This document shows, piece by piece, positions 22,392 to 33,778 of a stretch of 64,000 nucleotides of DNA. Origin of the DNA: Sipunculus nudus. Lineage: Eukaryota > Annelida > Sipuncula > Golfingiida > Sipunculidae. The notes beneath the pieces were generated by a model. The model saw only the letters and a program-made list of their open reading frames with translations, had not been told where the DNA came from and made no database searches. Every line of letters begins with the position of its first letter. The first letter of the stretch is position 1. A program made the translations under genes and the position numbers. The DNA lies in the NCBI GenBank assembly GCA_026874595.1, contig CM049320.1:7257464-7321463 (forward strand), in the 5' to 3' direction.

Positions 22392-23050
22392 ATGGCATCG
22401 TTACAGACAGCAAAAGACCTGAGACGTTATCATAGAGGAGTTGTCTGACCACAAATAAGTGCCACAACGAGTTTCTTACATTTAAAATTTGAGATTTAAC
22501 AAATACAATAGTTTCTATGTCGATAAAACTAACCGAGCGTGTTCAACAATAGATATCGATATTCTAATGGAAAAGGTCCATAGAGTTTCATAAAATAATT
22601 GAATAAGGACCATGCATGTTGATTACTACTATTGTATTCTTTCTTGTGTAGGAACTAGTCCGCTTTAGTTTGCATGGTTTTTGGTTGAGACGCTGCGATA
22701 GAACCTTTGTGTGATCATGTTAAATGCCTCAGGATATATGGAAGATACGGAAATGACCCCCTTGAGGCATATTTGTCACCGTTCTTGACAATTCAAAACA
22801 AATATCGGGTATTTACGAGGCGTGCCCACAGACTTCGGGTTAGTTCTACCAACGTGCAGAAGAGGATTGGGGGGGGGGGGGGTTCTTGAGGGTCTGTAAC
22901 CCCCCCCCCTTTTTTTCATCAGAACCATCAGAAGGGTTTCAGACAAAATTTTGCGGCCTGGATCCACCCCCCCCCCCCCGCCGCTTTCCGGACCTGCAGA
23001 CCTTTATTTAGGTTTATCATTAGTCCTCCTGGGTAGGACCCCCCTTTTGG
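22370..23050. repeat. G/C-homopolymer-rich repeat debris
   Basis: Long single-base tracts occur at about 22370 (G), 22869 (G), 22900 (C) and 22968 (C), separated by sequence including CTGATCAAAC-free spacers such as TTTTTTTCATCAGAACC and GGATCCGCCTCTGAG. A short frame at 22392 (MASLQTAKDLRRYHRGVV, then a stop) resembles the start of a retroelement gag, but nothing recognisable follows. The element type is unknown. Confidence 0.4.
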
Positions 23051-23400
23051 ATCCGCCTCTGAGTGAATTGTAAAATAGATACTCATATAAACATATGTGA
23101 TTACAAATGTATGTAATGTCGATTGAAACACGTCTCCCCTGCTAAAGATAAACTGAGCGCTGACTGGTGCGTGTACAAGTATACAGGGCGTACGTGTTTA
23201 AAAAGAAATGTTCCAATACGTGCCCGTGTTTAAACTTACGATTTCGCCGTGAAATGTAGTTCCGGTAGTTGACGGGTAGGTCACCCCTTGACAAAACCAT
23301 CAACTCTCACCATGTGGTTTATCGATACGGAATTATTTTTGCGGCATAGCCCCTTCCTCCCCATGAGCCCTTGCGTCAACGGTGTGTGTTGACACAAATG
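23051..23400. other. Junction stretch with no recognised feature
   Basis: Rising GC content and no supported gene. It leads from the homopolymer-rich repeat into the GC-rich gag-like region. Confidence 0.4.
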
Positions 23401-25480
23401 GTCAATATCTTCGTGTCGCTCGGCCGAGTCGGCCGTCTTTAGATCCAACGAAGCGACTCACCGCCCAGCTGTCTGTCTCAGCTCTACTTCTGGGTCACAA
23501 CGGTTATTGACATGGGTTACTGTAAGTAGGAACTTATTCACTATGTCCAGACGCCAAGAGAACTCCGGCAATAGGTCCTGTTCCACATGTGCGACTCCCT
23601 TGCCAGACTGGGACCACCATTTCTGTTGTCCGGTATGCCATCGGCGATTGTGGCGGCCCGTCCATCCCTTTCCCACTTTGCCTGGACTGGGAACGGCGGG
23701 GATGGAAAAGTTACGATGCTTTTTTCAATCTAGAAATTTCCCAGTCCGCTCCCGTAAGTTGAAAGATAAAACTCCGAGTGGAAGGGGGGGGGGGGGAGGG
23801 CAAAAAAGAGCCTAGTAGACACAGAAACCTACCTCTGAGAGTGGGGAGTTTAAGGGGTCCCCCGCGGGCAAGAGTGCTACCGTCTTAGCCCCATCACCAG
23901 ATCCCTGAAGTACCACCTCCAAATCTGGAGAAGATTAGTTCCTCGTCCCTTTCAGAGATGTCTAAAATGCCCGTTCTTTCACCGGAGATCCGTCTCAAAC
24001 GAAACGGCGGTGGAGGATCTGGTTTCACGAGACTCGTTAAAGTCTCTCAGTGCCTCTGTCTTGGGGGAGTTTATGACGGAACAGCGCCTGACCATGAGTC
24101 AGGCTGCTGTGGCCGCCACCTCCCAGACATCTATTTCAGGTGGCGTTTCAGGTTAGCGCACGACGGAACAACCGATCCTTGCACTGGAATCGGAGGCGTC
24201 GAGTCGGCCCTCATCAGAGGCGGCTTTTACGACCCAGCTACTCACTGGGACGCGACCTACGGCTTCTCAACCCACTACACAGGGTAGGACGTGGCCCGCT
24301 CCTGATTCCGCGCCTCGGGACCAAAAGAAGCACTTGACCGGTGCCTCCGGGAGTTCTCCCATTGACCAAGAGGAGGGGAACTTCCGAAAGAGATTTTAGG
24401 TTCCCCGGATGAGGCCGACGGGCGGAAAGAACCGGAGGATATTTGTGCTCAGGCACGCCGAGAGAAGGTGTTATTTTCTCAGACCAAAGCGGATTTGTTA
24501 TCCTTTATGTCCGAGGATCCGGCAACACCTCAGAACCCCCGAAGCCAGGGGGGTTTTGTTTGGCCATACGGGGCGTCCGTGGCCCGGGTTAGCTCCCCGT
24601 GTATGGAGTTTGGCCCGGCCACATCGGACTTCTTGGACTTTCACAGACGGTTGGTCCTAGGGGTGGTGTCGGCCTCGACTTGAAAAGAAACGAATCCTGC
24701 CCCCCCCCCCCCCCCCACAGGTTTGGGCTGTTGGTCAGCTGTGGTCCCCGTGCCAGAATACAATAAATAGGCGGACTAATTTACCGAAGCTGACGCCGTA
24801 CCCGTCCTACGAGCCGGTGAGGCGATGATTCACGACTCGTTGGCGGACCAGCCTTTCGGGGACGGTACTCCGCTTACAACCCCGCAGGTCAAGGCGTCAG
24901 ACGCCTCGATTGCTGATCTTGAGACCTTTGGCCGTTACGCCACAGGTCTCTTAAACGATGCGCAGGTTCTTTTTGCCTGTTGTCGTATGATCCAGCGCAG
25001 GAAACTGTTAAGGGAGCCGTCCAAAGCCACCTGCCTAACCTCCAGGAGCTTCATTTAACATTCTGGAGGTTAGTGCAGAATATTGTCTTGCACCGACAGG
25101 AGGCGGCGTTACGCTGTTCAGAACGCCAGACGCTACATTTGCATGCAAAGGAGCTCCAAGAGCTATATGCTCGGCCCTTAACGGGGTCTTCGGCGGTCAT
25201 TGAAAGGAGGGCGGAGCGAGGCGAAAGTTGCCCCGCAGTCCCAGCATAGTTCGGATCTGGCGCCGTTCCGCAGGCCTGTTCAGAGGTCGGCTACTCCGGA
25301 CCGCCCTCGTTCTCCTCCTCGAGAGTCTCCGCGTATGCGAGATCAGAGTGAGTCACGCAATCGTCAGCCCTTTCGTCCGAGATGCGCCAGGGATTGGGGT
25401 CGTAACCCTAAACCCCAGGCTTGACGCTAGGCCGATCGGCGGTCGGCTCCGCTTTTTTCTGCAGGGGTGGCATTAAATCA
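23400..25480 (+). pseudogene. GC-rich, frame-broken retroelement gag-like region (possibly DIRS-like)
   Basis: This 2-kb block is strikingly GC-rich for the window. Starting near 23543, SRRQENSGNRSCSTCATPLP is followed by HHFCCPVC and, after a frame change, a Trp-rich stretch: a Cys-rich zinc-finger-like N-terminus. Further right are acidic/Ser-rich sequence, a readable segment at 24468-24683, an alpha-helical looking segment at 24825-25249 (ASIADLETFGRYATGLL, LHLTFWRLVQNIVLH), and an Arg/Pro/Ser-rich tail (25261-25424). That layout recalls the gag-like first ORF of DIRS-type elements, but the match is from memory of general features. Poly-G or poly-C tracts at 23787, 24702 and 25541 and many frameshifts show it is dead. 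No tyrosine recombinase or reverse transcriptase is attached. Confidence 0.4.
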
Positions 25481-25587
25481 CACGCAATCGTTTTTATTTA
25501 CGCACTTTTCATCACGGGTTCTTTACAAAGTTCGCACCCAGCCCCCCCCCCCCCCCGCACCACGGGGCCTCGGAAATGTACAGCAAA

Positions 25588-27417
25588 CTAGTTAAATGTG
25601 TAAATACTATTGATTATGGCAAGTTTTTAATTTGGTGCGAGTTTGTCAAGTTAGTGCAGATTTCACGCTTCACAAGTTGTTCATGTGCAAAAGTCATAGT
25701 TCATGTCCACCCCACCCCATAATATTGATCTGAGACTGATCAGGCTTGAAGTAGAAGCTGTAAACATCAATTACTTGTCTTCATGATCACATATTTATTA
25801 TGATATTCTCTTAATAATATAGAGAGGTATTATATGTGTTTGGGTAATGGTACATGCCCAGGGATATTTATTGCTGATGGAGAGTAATAGATATATCAAG
25901 AGTCAGTTGACAGGCCATACTCTATGTTGGTACCAATATACATAAATTTGGAATAGGCTAGTGTTTAAAGATCCAGGTCTTCTATTATGCCATTGGATTT
26001 ATGTTCAACTCAGTAATTTTTATAAAACAGTATTGAGACAGAGGCTCAGCATATTCAGAATTTATCAGGAATAGGTACTCAGCTATTTTATATAAAGCCA
26101 TAGTTTGTGAGATAGTTAAATCCTTACCCAAATTCAAGTGGTAAACAGGGTCCATGAACACTGTCATTTGGTTAAGTTAGAAAGCCGTTTTAGTGACACC
26201 CATCTGTTGATTGATGACAGTAACTTTTAATGTAAATTTGCACATTTGTATTTGCCAGAATTAAAAGAGGATTGTGTAAGGCAAGTAGTAATCTGGAGGT
26301 TAATTTTTATATTTCATTATTGGTGTAACAACATATTTTGGACTTGAACTTTACACTTGCAATGAAAATAATCTGAACATCATTGAAATATTTTTTGTGT
26401 TGTAAGTGCTGCCACCTGTCGGAGGTTAGGAAAACTAAAACGTTATTTGAGAGATCAGGTTCAAGCTCTATGCATATGAATGACAGACAGTGTTAGAGAG
26501 AAATAAATCATTGGACATGCATGATTAGTGATAATATTTAATTCTATCAATATTATGATAAAGATGTTTGTTTTATCATAGACATCCTAACAGTACTCAT
26601 TGAATTAAGCTGATATGTTTATGTTTAAAAATAACTCAGGACCAGATTTTATTGTTAGCAGGCATTATGTGAGCACTTACATTGTAAATAGCATTTATTT
26701 CACAGGTTGTCAGATGGAAAATCAGTATATGTGGATTAGTCAGATTGTTAACATATGTTTATATATATGACCATTTATTTCTAAAAGTAAATGTAGATCA
26801 CTTACTTGTGCATGAAGTTGGTAAAAAGGATCAATCGATTACTTATGGAAAACCTTGTGCTATATAATTTAAATGCAGTTGACATGATAGTATAGTTAAT
26901 GTTGACACATATTAAACACAAGTTTCCGAGGGTGTTAGGTTCGAATCCAGAACAGTATGTCCATGTTTACATAGAAGATGATGACCCTTAAATTGGAAAT
27001 GTAACATGTAAACCCAGATCAGCTTATGATGATATATGTTAAATTCAGTTCGTGAATATTTATTATATGAGACTACTGTTTATTTCTTATTATGATATGA
27101 TGACTTAACAGGCTATCATGGTGATATTGAAATGTATCAACAACATTGCATAGAGATTAGACTGAATATTGCTATGAGAGACTTTGAGTATAGGTTTGAG
27201 TTTAAAGGCCAATATTGTCGGACTCGTAGGTACACGGCATTTATTATGCTAGTAAATGATATTTGAGGGAGGCATACATGTGACGATGTATTTGTACTTG
27301 AAGAATAAAGATGATGTTTCGGTTCTCAATCGATGAAGACATCGTGTTTACTATTCTTTCCTGTGTTTTTCAGGAGAGACATCTGTCTACCCAGGTCCCC
27401 TGTTCGGACCTGTAACA
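25588..27417 (+). repeat. 5' LTR of the gypsy element, truncated at its 5' end
   Basis: A direct repeat of 32430-34244. Homology begins at CTAGTTAAATGTG (25588) immediately after the GC-rich gag-like block, so the U3 part is missing. It ends CCTGTAACA at 27417, six bases before the primer-binding site. AATAAA is at 27304-27309, followed by the 61-bp R-like repeat (27314-27374) with a pyrimidine tract and CAG. The two copies differ by scattered substitutions and indels, including a 20-odd-base gap near 26885, so the insertion is old or the LTRs were replaced. Confidence 0.85.
26938..26948 (+). promoter_or_regulatory. Pol III B-box-like sequence in the LTR
   Basis: GGTTCGAATCC matches the tRNA T-loop/B-box consensus, with flanking bases that could form an imperfect T-stem. 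It also occurs in the 3' LTR at 33768-33778. No complete tRNA cloverleaf is apparent around either copy. Confidence 0.3.
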
Positions 27418-27423
27418 GATTTC

Positions 27424-27441
27424 TGGGGGCTCGTCCGGGAT
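27424..27441 (+). promoter_or_regulatory. Primer-binding site complementary to tRNA-Pro
   Basis: TGGGGGCTCGTCCGGGAT, just inside the 5' LTR, is the exact 18-nt proline-tRNA primer site known from murine leukaemia-type retroviruses. Its position six bases after the terminal CA confirms where the LTR ends. Confidence 0.9.
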
Positions 27442-27539
27442 CAATGCCTACAGGCACCGAGGCATTAGTCCAGTGATTTCCGAACCAAGCATCAGTGTGA
27501 GACAGAGCCAGCTCTCCATGTTCATCATGGAAATTTAGT

Positions 27540-28394
27540 GAGCGGAGGAACATTGTGTGGCAGATCCGCAAGACCTTGCTTCGAATGAATTGCTTCGCTG
27601 CGAATGGTGAAGCCATACCCTATGATTGTTTGGTAGAAGTGACATTGAATCTGCCCGGTAATAATGATCCAGAGTTAGCCATACAAGTCCCATTCCTTGT
27701 GAGCCAAGTGAACCTTGATCGACCTCTCCTTAGGTTTAATGTCATTCAGGAACTTGTCATGTGTCAGAAAAGAGGAGCCCAAGTGTTGACAACATTAGGA
27801 GACCTACTTAGTACGGCTATGTAATACTGAGAGTGAGAAAGCTCGTTCAATCGTTAAGTCTCTTGAAGCATGGGAGTCACCTGCTGGCCAAGAAGTAGTG
27901 AAAGTCGGCGTCAAGGGATTTGTGGTCCGATCCGGTCAAGTTGCTTATGTGAAGTGCAACATTCGCTCAGATCTCTTTGTGCAGGAATCTGTAGTGCTTT
28001 TTGAATCCAGTCCAGTCAGTCTACACACAAATCCCAGGCCACACGTCAAGATCTCTGTGGGGAATCACACTCAAAATGATATGACGATTCCAGGCCAAAC
28101 CATTTTGGGTCATATTCAGTTAATAGAGAAGATTTTAGACACTGATCAGAAGGATGGTCCCAAGCTAGATGTCCGAGTCAACCACGCAAGTTTAGAACAT
28201 CCACGGTGTGATACTGCAGCTACAGAGCAACAGCTGTGGCACCCTCCAGTTGACATCGGCCATTTGAGTGAAGAGAAACAGGTAGTGGTGAAGCAGATGT
28301 TATATGAGGAGTCTGGTGCTTTCGCTCCCGATGATAGTGATATCGGATGCATTCCTGAGCTTAAAATGGTCATTAACTTGAAGGACAATATCTC
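27540..28394 (+). pseudogene. Gypsy protease-region remnant and linker to the reverse transcriptase
   Basis: The segment 27576-27824 reads as the distal half of a retroelement protease: AANGEAIPYDCLVEVTLNL, then IQVPFLVSQVNLDRPLLRFN and VIQEL. The proximal half, including the D-T/S-G active site, is gone with gag. After a frame change, 27898-28394 encodes the protease-to-RT linker (KVGVKGFVVRSGQVAYVKC, PPVDIGHLSEEKQVVVKQML, ESGAFAPDDSDIGCIPEL). No glycosidase or enzyme match is intended; this is the usual spacer of gypsy pol. Confidence 0.75.
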
Positions 28395-29276
28395 GTGCAG
28401 AGATCCTATGCATCGATTCCAAAGCCACTGTTTAAGGAGGTGAAAGCTCACATTCAGGATCTTCTAGTCAAAGGTTGGATAGTTCGGTCGAGATCACCAT
28501 ACTCTGCACCAGCTGTTTGCGTACGAAAGAAAGATGGTTCCCTACGCCTATGCATAGACTACCGCCTCCTTAATCAAAAGACTGTGCCAGATAGACATCC
28601 GCTGCCACGCATACAGGATCTCACAGATACACTAGGTAGTTACCAGTGGTTTCAATCCTAGACCAGGGGAAGGCGTACCATCAGGGATTCATAGCTGAAG
28701 GGTCGAGGTATATGACAGCGTTCATACCCCCTGGGGTTTATACGAGTGGGTACGCATACCCTACGGACTCTCAAACGCCCCAGCCGCTTTCCAGAGATAC
28801 ATGGAGGAGATTTAAGAGTCACTCCGAGATGAGTGCTGTATTCCATATCTAGACGATATACTTTGCTTTGCTAAACATTCGAGGACCATGTGGGAGGGCT
28901 GAGAAGAGATCTTAGAGTTCTCCAGCAACATGGTGTGAAGCTCCGACCAGCAAAATGTGAGCTGTTCAAATCTGAAATCAGATACGTTAGGCGACTTGTA
29001 TCTTCTGATGGTGTCAGGATTGACCCCAAAGGCCTAGAGGCTGTCCTAGCATTGACAGAAAAGACACCGGCTACAGTTGGAGATGTCCGGAAATTGTTAG
29101 TTTTCTCAGCTATTACCGCACGTACATACAGGATTATTCGCGGATCGCAAGGCCAATCTATGAGCTTTTACAAGGGAAAGGTGATTATCCAGTCAACAGG
29201 GCCAAGAAAGGTAAAGGTGCCCAACTTCTATCAAAGACCCCTATCCAGTGGACCACTGAACACCAGAGAACTTTAG
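28395..29276 (+). pseudogene. Gypsy reverse transcriptase (frameshifted)
   Basis: Reverse transcriptase motifs are well preserved: SPYSAPAVCVRKKDGSLRLC and IDYRLLNQKTVPDRHPLP, then after a 1-nt loss near 28655 the ILDQGKAYHQ box with the first catalytic Asp. [19 protein letters not shown] (frame restored near 28735) and the YLDD active site (28846-28857) follow. A stop sits just after the EEI segment. From 28890 the connection region reads GGLRRDLRVLQQHGVKLRP and beyond. All catalytic aspartates are intact, so inactivation is by frameshift and stop. Confidence 0.9.
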
Positions 29277-29341
29277 AGAGGCTCATAGACATTCTGACCA
29301 ATCCACCAGTACTTACGTATCCGAACTTTGACTTACCTTTC

Positions 29342-29980
29342 GTGTTACACACAGACGCTTCAGAGCAAGGGTTAGGAGCAGTCTTGTACCAACGCCAAGA
29401 TGGAAAGTCGAGAATTGTCGCATTCGGTTCAAGAACCCTGTCCCCTGTCGAGAAGAATTACCATCTGCATGCCAGCAAGTTAGAATTCCTTGCCATGAAA
29501 TGGGCTATATGTGAAAAGTTCAGGGATTATGTGTACTATGCACCTCACTTTACCGTTTACACTGACAATAACCCATTGACTTATGTAATGAGTACTGCCA
29601 AGCTCAATGCGGTTGGTCATAGATGGGTAGGTGAACTTTCTGATTTTCGTTTCGATATCAGGTATCGTCCTGGGAAGGTCAACGTAGATGCTGACACCCT
29701 GTCCCTCCTGCCTCTGGACATACACACCTATGTTAATGAATGCACAGAAGAGCTGTCAAGGAAAATTGTTTGCGCCACCTGGGAGGGATGTCGAGCTGCT
29801 AGGAAAAATTATGTAGCATATGTAGCAGTCTTCAACCTGTCAACAGACGAACCTGACCACCCTAGTGGGGGATTACCAAACATTGAACGTGATGAATTGA
29901 TGAGGGCCCAGAAGGCAGATCCTCATATCAAAGAGTCGATCAAATTGAAAAAAAAAAACATACACTGTACTACCAGATGA
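29342..29980 (+). pseudogene. Gypsy RNase H domain
   Basis: A continuous 212-codon stretch. LHTDASEQGLGAVLYQ gives the first Asp, HASKLEFLAMKWAI the Glu, VYTDNNPLTYVMS the next Asp and VNVDADTLS the last, so the D-E-D-D set is complete. RPGKVNVDAD-type sequence followed by a variable linker is usual. It ends in a Lys-rich run (poly-A at 29950) that shifts the frame before the integrase. Confidence 0.9.
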
Positions 29981-30099
29981 TGTGCGCCGGAAAACTACAG
30001 GCCATATCAGTAGACTAATGCGTGAATGGAAAAAACTTCATTTAGAGAGTGGGATACTCTATCGTCTGACATGTCGAGGTCCACAGTTGGTCCAACCAG

Positions 30100-31013
30100 G
30101 AGAGTTTAATTAAGCCACTTGTTCTGAAATGTTTGCATAATGACATGGGTCACGTAGGGACAGAGCGAGTCATCAACTTAGCAAGGGATCGCTTCTATTG
30201 GCCGTACATGAAGAGAGACATTGAGGAATATGTAACCAGAAAGTGTTCTTGCATAAAGCAGAAGAAGCCAACTACCAACGTCCGAGCACCCATGGGAAGT
30301 ATTACCACCAATTCACCCCTTGAGCTTGTGTCCATCGATTACTTACACTTAGAGAAGTGCAAGGGTGGGTTTGAGTACATATTGGACGTGGTGGACCATT
30401 TCACAAGATTTACGCAAGCATATGCCACCAAGGATAAGCCGGGAAAAGCAGCTGCTCGAAAACTCTTCGATGACTGTTTCCCACGATTTGGTTACCCGTC
30501 AAAACTACACCACGATCAGGGTCGTGAATTTGAAAATGAACTGTTCAAAACGCTACAAAAGCTAACAGGAGTGGGTCATTTCAGGACCACACCATACCAT
30601 CCACAAGGAAATCCCGCAGAGAGATTTAATAGGACATCACTCCAAATGCTCAGGACGCTTGAGGAGAAAGAAAAAGCAAATTGAAAAGTGCATCTTCCAC
30701 AAGTGGTACTGCTTATAATTGTACTAGACATGAAGCCACAGGCTTTGCACCGTTCTTCTTGTTATATGGTCGTCACCCGAGGCTGCCCATCGACATGATA
30801 TTTGGACTGAATGATAACGAGAACACTTCTTCCCCGAAAAGCTATGCAGAGAAGTGGGCAGTGAGGATGAAGGATGCCTACCGGATTGCTTCTGACAATA
30901 GTAAACAGTCGAGTGCACGTGGAAAAACGTATTATGATCGTCACCAGAAGGGAGTTGTCCTCTTACGCGGCGACCGTGTCCTTGTCAGAAATTTAAGTGA
31001 GGTGGCCCAGTAA
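30100..31013 (+). pseudogene. Gypsy integrase
   Basis: The zinc-binding region reads [20 protein letters not shown] then [12 protein letters not shown] and RKCSC, with Cys spacing altered from the usual CxxC. The core keeps the D-D-E triad: [19 protein letters not shown] and PAERFNRT. A stop and frame change at 30681 separate the core from the C-terminal part ([40 protein letters not shown]), which is also typical. The frame ends at 31013. Confidence 0.9.
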
Positions 31014-31039
31014 AACTAAGGTCATATTGGGAGAAAGAG

Positions 31040-31762
31040 GTGTATATTGTTAAGGAGCAAGTAAATGATAACCCAGTATACAAGGTTTGTCCAGAGACTG
31101 GGCAGAACAGATCCCGTACACTACACCGAAACCTTCTCCATCTGGTAAACGAGTTGCCAATCAACATCTCACCCCAAGCAAAACAGACCACCCCAAAGAG
31201 AAAGATAGCTACACGACAGGTTGTCAACGAGAGTTCGTCAGACTCGGAACACGACGCGCCACAATACTATCTCAGGGTATCCAGGTCAAGGGAACCCAAG
31301 GTTGATACTCCGAGACTTAATCACCAAGCAGAACCAAAGGAACCAGATATAGTTAGTGAGGCTGCAGGAGAGGACCCGGAACCTGTTGTGGAGCAGGAAA
31401 CGACGCAGCATTTCATACACCATACTGAGGAAATGGCACCAGGGTTGAGAATGGTTGAGCCTGAGAATGTAGCAGGAGTCCATTTGCCACAGACTCCTCC
31501 AGTAGCTCATGTGGAACCCGAAGGATTACCTAATCAGCCATGGGTGAGACGATCCATGAGGGAAAGGAAACCAGCCCGTCGGTTCACTTATGAGATGTTG
31601 GGTCAACCATCTTACCAGACGCACAGTGCAGTTAACATGATCGGAGCCTATGGAGTGCCGTCCAGACCAATTTGGAACATGCCAGTATATCCTGTTTCTT
31701 ATCAACAATCGTACCTTCCACCAATTTTTCCCTATCCCCACCTGTGTCTATTGATAGAATAG
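31040..31762 (+). pseudogene. C-terminal tail of the gypsy polyprotein
   Basis: The 240 codons after the integrase are rich in Pro, Glu and Ser, with PETGQNRSRTLHRNLLHLV at the start and PWVRRSMRERKPARRFTYE near the end, as seen in tails of animal gypsy pol proteins. No chromodomain is apparent. It lies out of frame with the integrase by a small indel near 31015. Confidence 0.6.
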
Positions 31763-31876
31763 GATCGATTTTATGGACTTGTTGTACATTGTGATGTGAC
31801 TATATATACATATGCACATAGTTAATAATGTTTTGGAGATTTCTAGTTTTTGTAATGTTGGGAGCCATTTTCTTTT

Positions 31877-31887
31877 GGCGGGGAGCG
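31877..31887 (+). promoter_or_regulatory. Polypurine tract of the gypsy element
   Basis: GGCGGGGAGCG immediately precedes the 3' LTR's TGTGAC and is the likely plus-strand primer site, imperfect because of two C residues. Confidence 0.5.
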
Positions 31888-32089
31888 TGTGACATAGACA
31901 AAATGTGTAGCAACTTATGTGTTATTTTATATGTAATGTTTGAATATTAGCTTTAATGAAGCGTAAATTGAGGTTCCGCTGACTTTTTTTTCATTTTTTT
32001 GTAGGTGTAATCTACTTGCCCGGGGCCAATGAAGGCTGTATACACAGTTGCCTGGCGAGCGAGTGCACCTAGACCGGAACTTCCGCCCA

Positions 32090-32097
32090 TGACGTCA
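32090..32097 (+). promoter_or_regulatory. CRE-type palindrome in U3
   Basis: TGACGTCA is the full CREB/ATF consensus. It lies directly before the first R-like repeat, where a promoter would be expected. Confidence 0.5.
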
Positions 32098-33767
32098 TGT
32101 TTCGGTTCTCGCTCGATGAAGACATCGTGTTTACTATTCTTTCCTGTGTTTTTCAGGTTAGTAACGTTTCAAATGCTTTAGCCCCAATTATAAATCCGTA
32201 GTATTGTTAAATAACGAAAAGGGATTAGAACTGCATGAGTTTTGACACGTATTATCTTGTAGAAATGATACTTTGGTAGTTTCCCCGCATGCACATAAAA
32301 CGTTTGGTACCAAGCGTTCGCGCCATGTTCATTTTCACGGAACTGAGAGTTTCTGAGTTTCTCCCGTGTCTGTATTAGGCAAATGAGCTCTCCCAAGCAA
32401 GTATAAGGTTATTTACTACTGTTATCTTGCTAGTTAAATGTGTAAATACTATTGATCAGGGCAAGTTTTAAATTAATCTGGTGCGAGTTTGTGAAGTTAG
32501 TGCAGATTTCACGCTTCACAAGTTGTTCACGTGCAAAAGTCATAGGTCATGTCCCCCCTTCCCCCCCCCCCCTAATATTGATCTGAGACTGATCAGGCTT
32601 GAAGTAGAAGCTGTAAACCTCTATTACTTGTCTTCATGATCACATATTTATTATGATATTCTCTTAATAATATAGAGAAGTATTTTATGTGTTTGGGTAA
32701 TGGTACATGCTCAGGGATTTAGATTGCTGATGGAGAGTAATAGATATATCAAGAGTCAGTTGACAGGCCATACTTTATGTTGGTACCAATATACATGATT
32801 TTTGAATAGGCCAGAGTTTAAAGATCCAGGTCTTCTATTATGTCATTGGATTTATGTTCAACTCAGTAATTTTTATAAAACAGTATTGAGACAGAGGCTC
32901 ACCATATTCAGGATTTATCAGGAATAGGTACTCAGTTATTTTATATAAAGCCATAGTTTGTGAGACAGATAAATCCTTACCCAAATTCAAGTGGTAAACA
33001 GGGTCCTTGAACACTGTCATTTGGTTAAGTTAGAAAGTCATTTTTAGTGAAACCCATCTGTTGCTTGATGACAATAACTTTTAATGTAAATTTGCACATT
33101 TGTATATGCCAGAATTAAAAGAGGATTGTATAAGGCAAGTAGTAATCTGGAGGTAACTTTGTATATTTCATTATTGGTGTAACAACATATTTTGGACTTG
33201 AACTTTACACTTGCAATGAAAATCATCGGAACATCATTGATATATTTTTGTGTTGTAAGTGCTGCCACCTGTCGGAGGTTAGGAAAACTAAAACGCTATT
33301 TGAGAGATCAGATTCCAGCTCTATGCATATGAATGACAGACAGTGTTAGAGAGAAATAAATCATTGGAAATGCATGATGAGTGATAATATTGAATTCTAT
33401 CAATATTATGATAAAGATGTTTGTTTTATCATAGATATCCTAACAGTACTCATTGAATTAAGCTGATATGTTTATGTTTAATAATAACTCAGGACCAGAT
33501 TTTATTGTTAGCAGGCATTATGTGAGCACTTCCATTGTAAATAGCATTTATTTATCAGGTTGTCAGATGGAAAATCAGCACATGTGGATTAGTCAGATTG
33601 TTAACATATGTTTATATATATTACCATTTATTTCTAAAAGTAAATGTAGATCACTTGCTTGTGCATGAAGTTGGTAAACAGGATCAATCGATTACTTATG
33701 TAAAACCTTGTGCTATATAATTTTAATGCAGTTGACATATATTAAACACAAGTATCCGAGGGTGTTA

Positions 33768-33778
33768 GGTTCGAATCC
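33768..33778 (+). promoter_or_regulatory. Pol III B-box-like sequence, 3' LTR copy
   Basis: GGTTCGAATCC, identical to 26938-26948 in the 5' LTR. Confidence 0.3.

Larger units (their letters stand above)
27418..31887 (+). mobile_element. Internal region of a gag-less Ty3/gypsy element (PR-RT-RH-IN)
   Basis: After the primer-binding site there is only about 120 bp before a protease-like segment, so gag is deleted. Protease remnant, reverse transcriptase, RNase H, integrase and a C-terminal tail follow in the standard Ty3/gypsy order, with frameshifts and a few stops. A purine-rich tract (GGCGGGGAGCG, 31877-31887) directly precedes the TG of the 3' LTR. The element could not move on its own. 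Confidence 0.88.

Noticed and set aside
26930-26960. Complete tRNA gene
   Set aside because: Only the B-box matches; no acceptor stem, D-arm or anticodon arm can be drawn.
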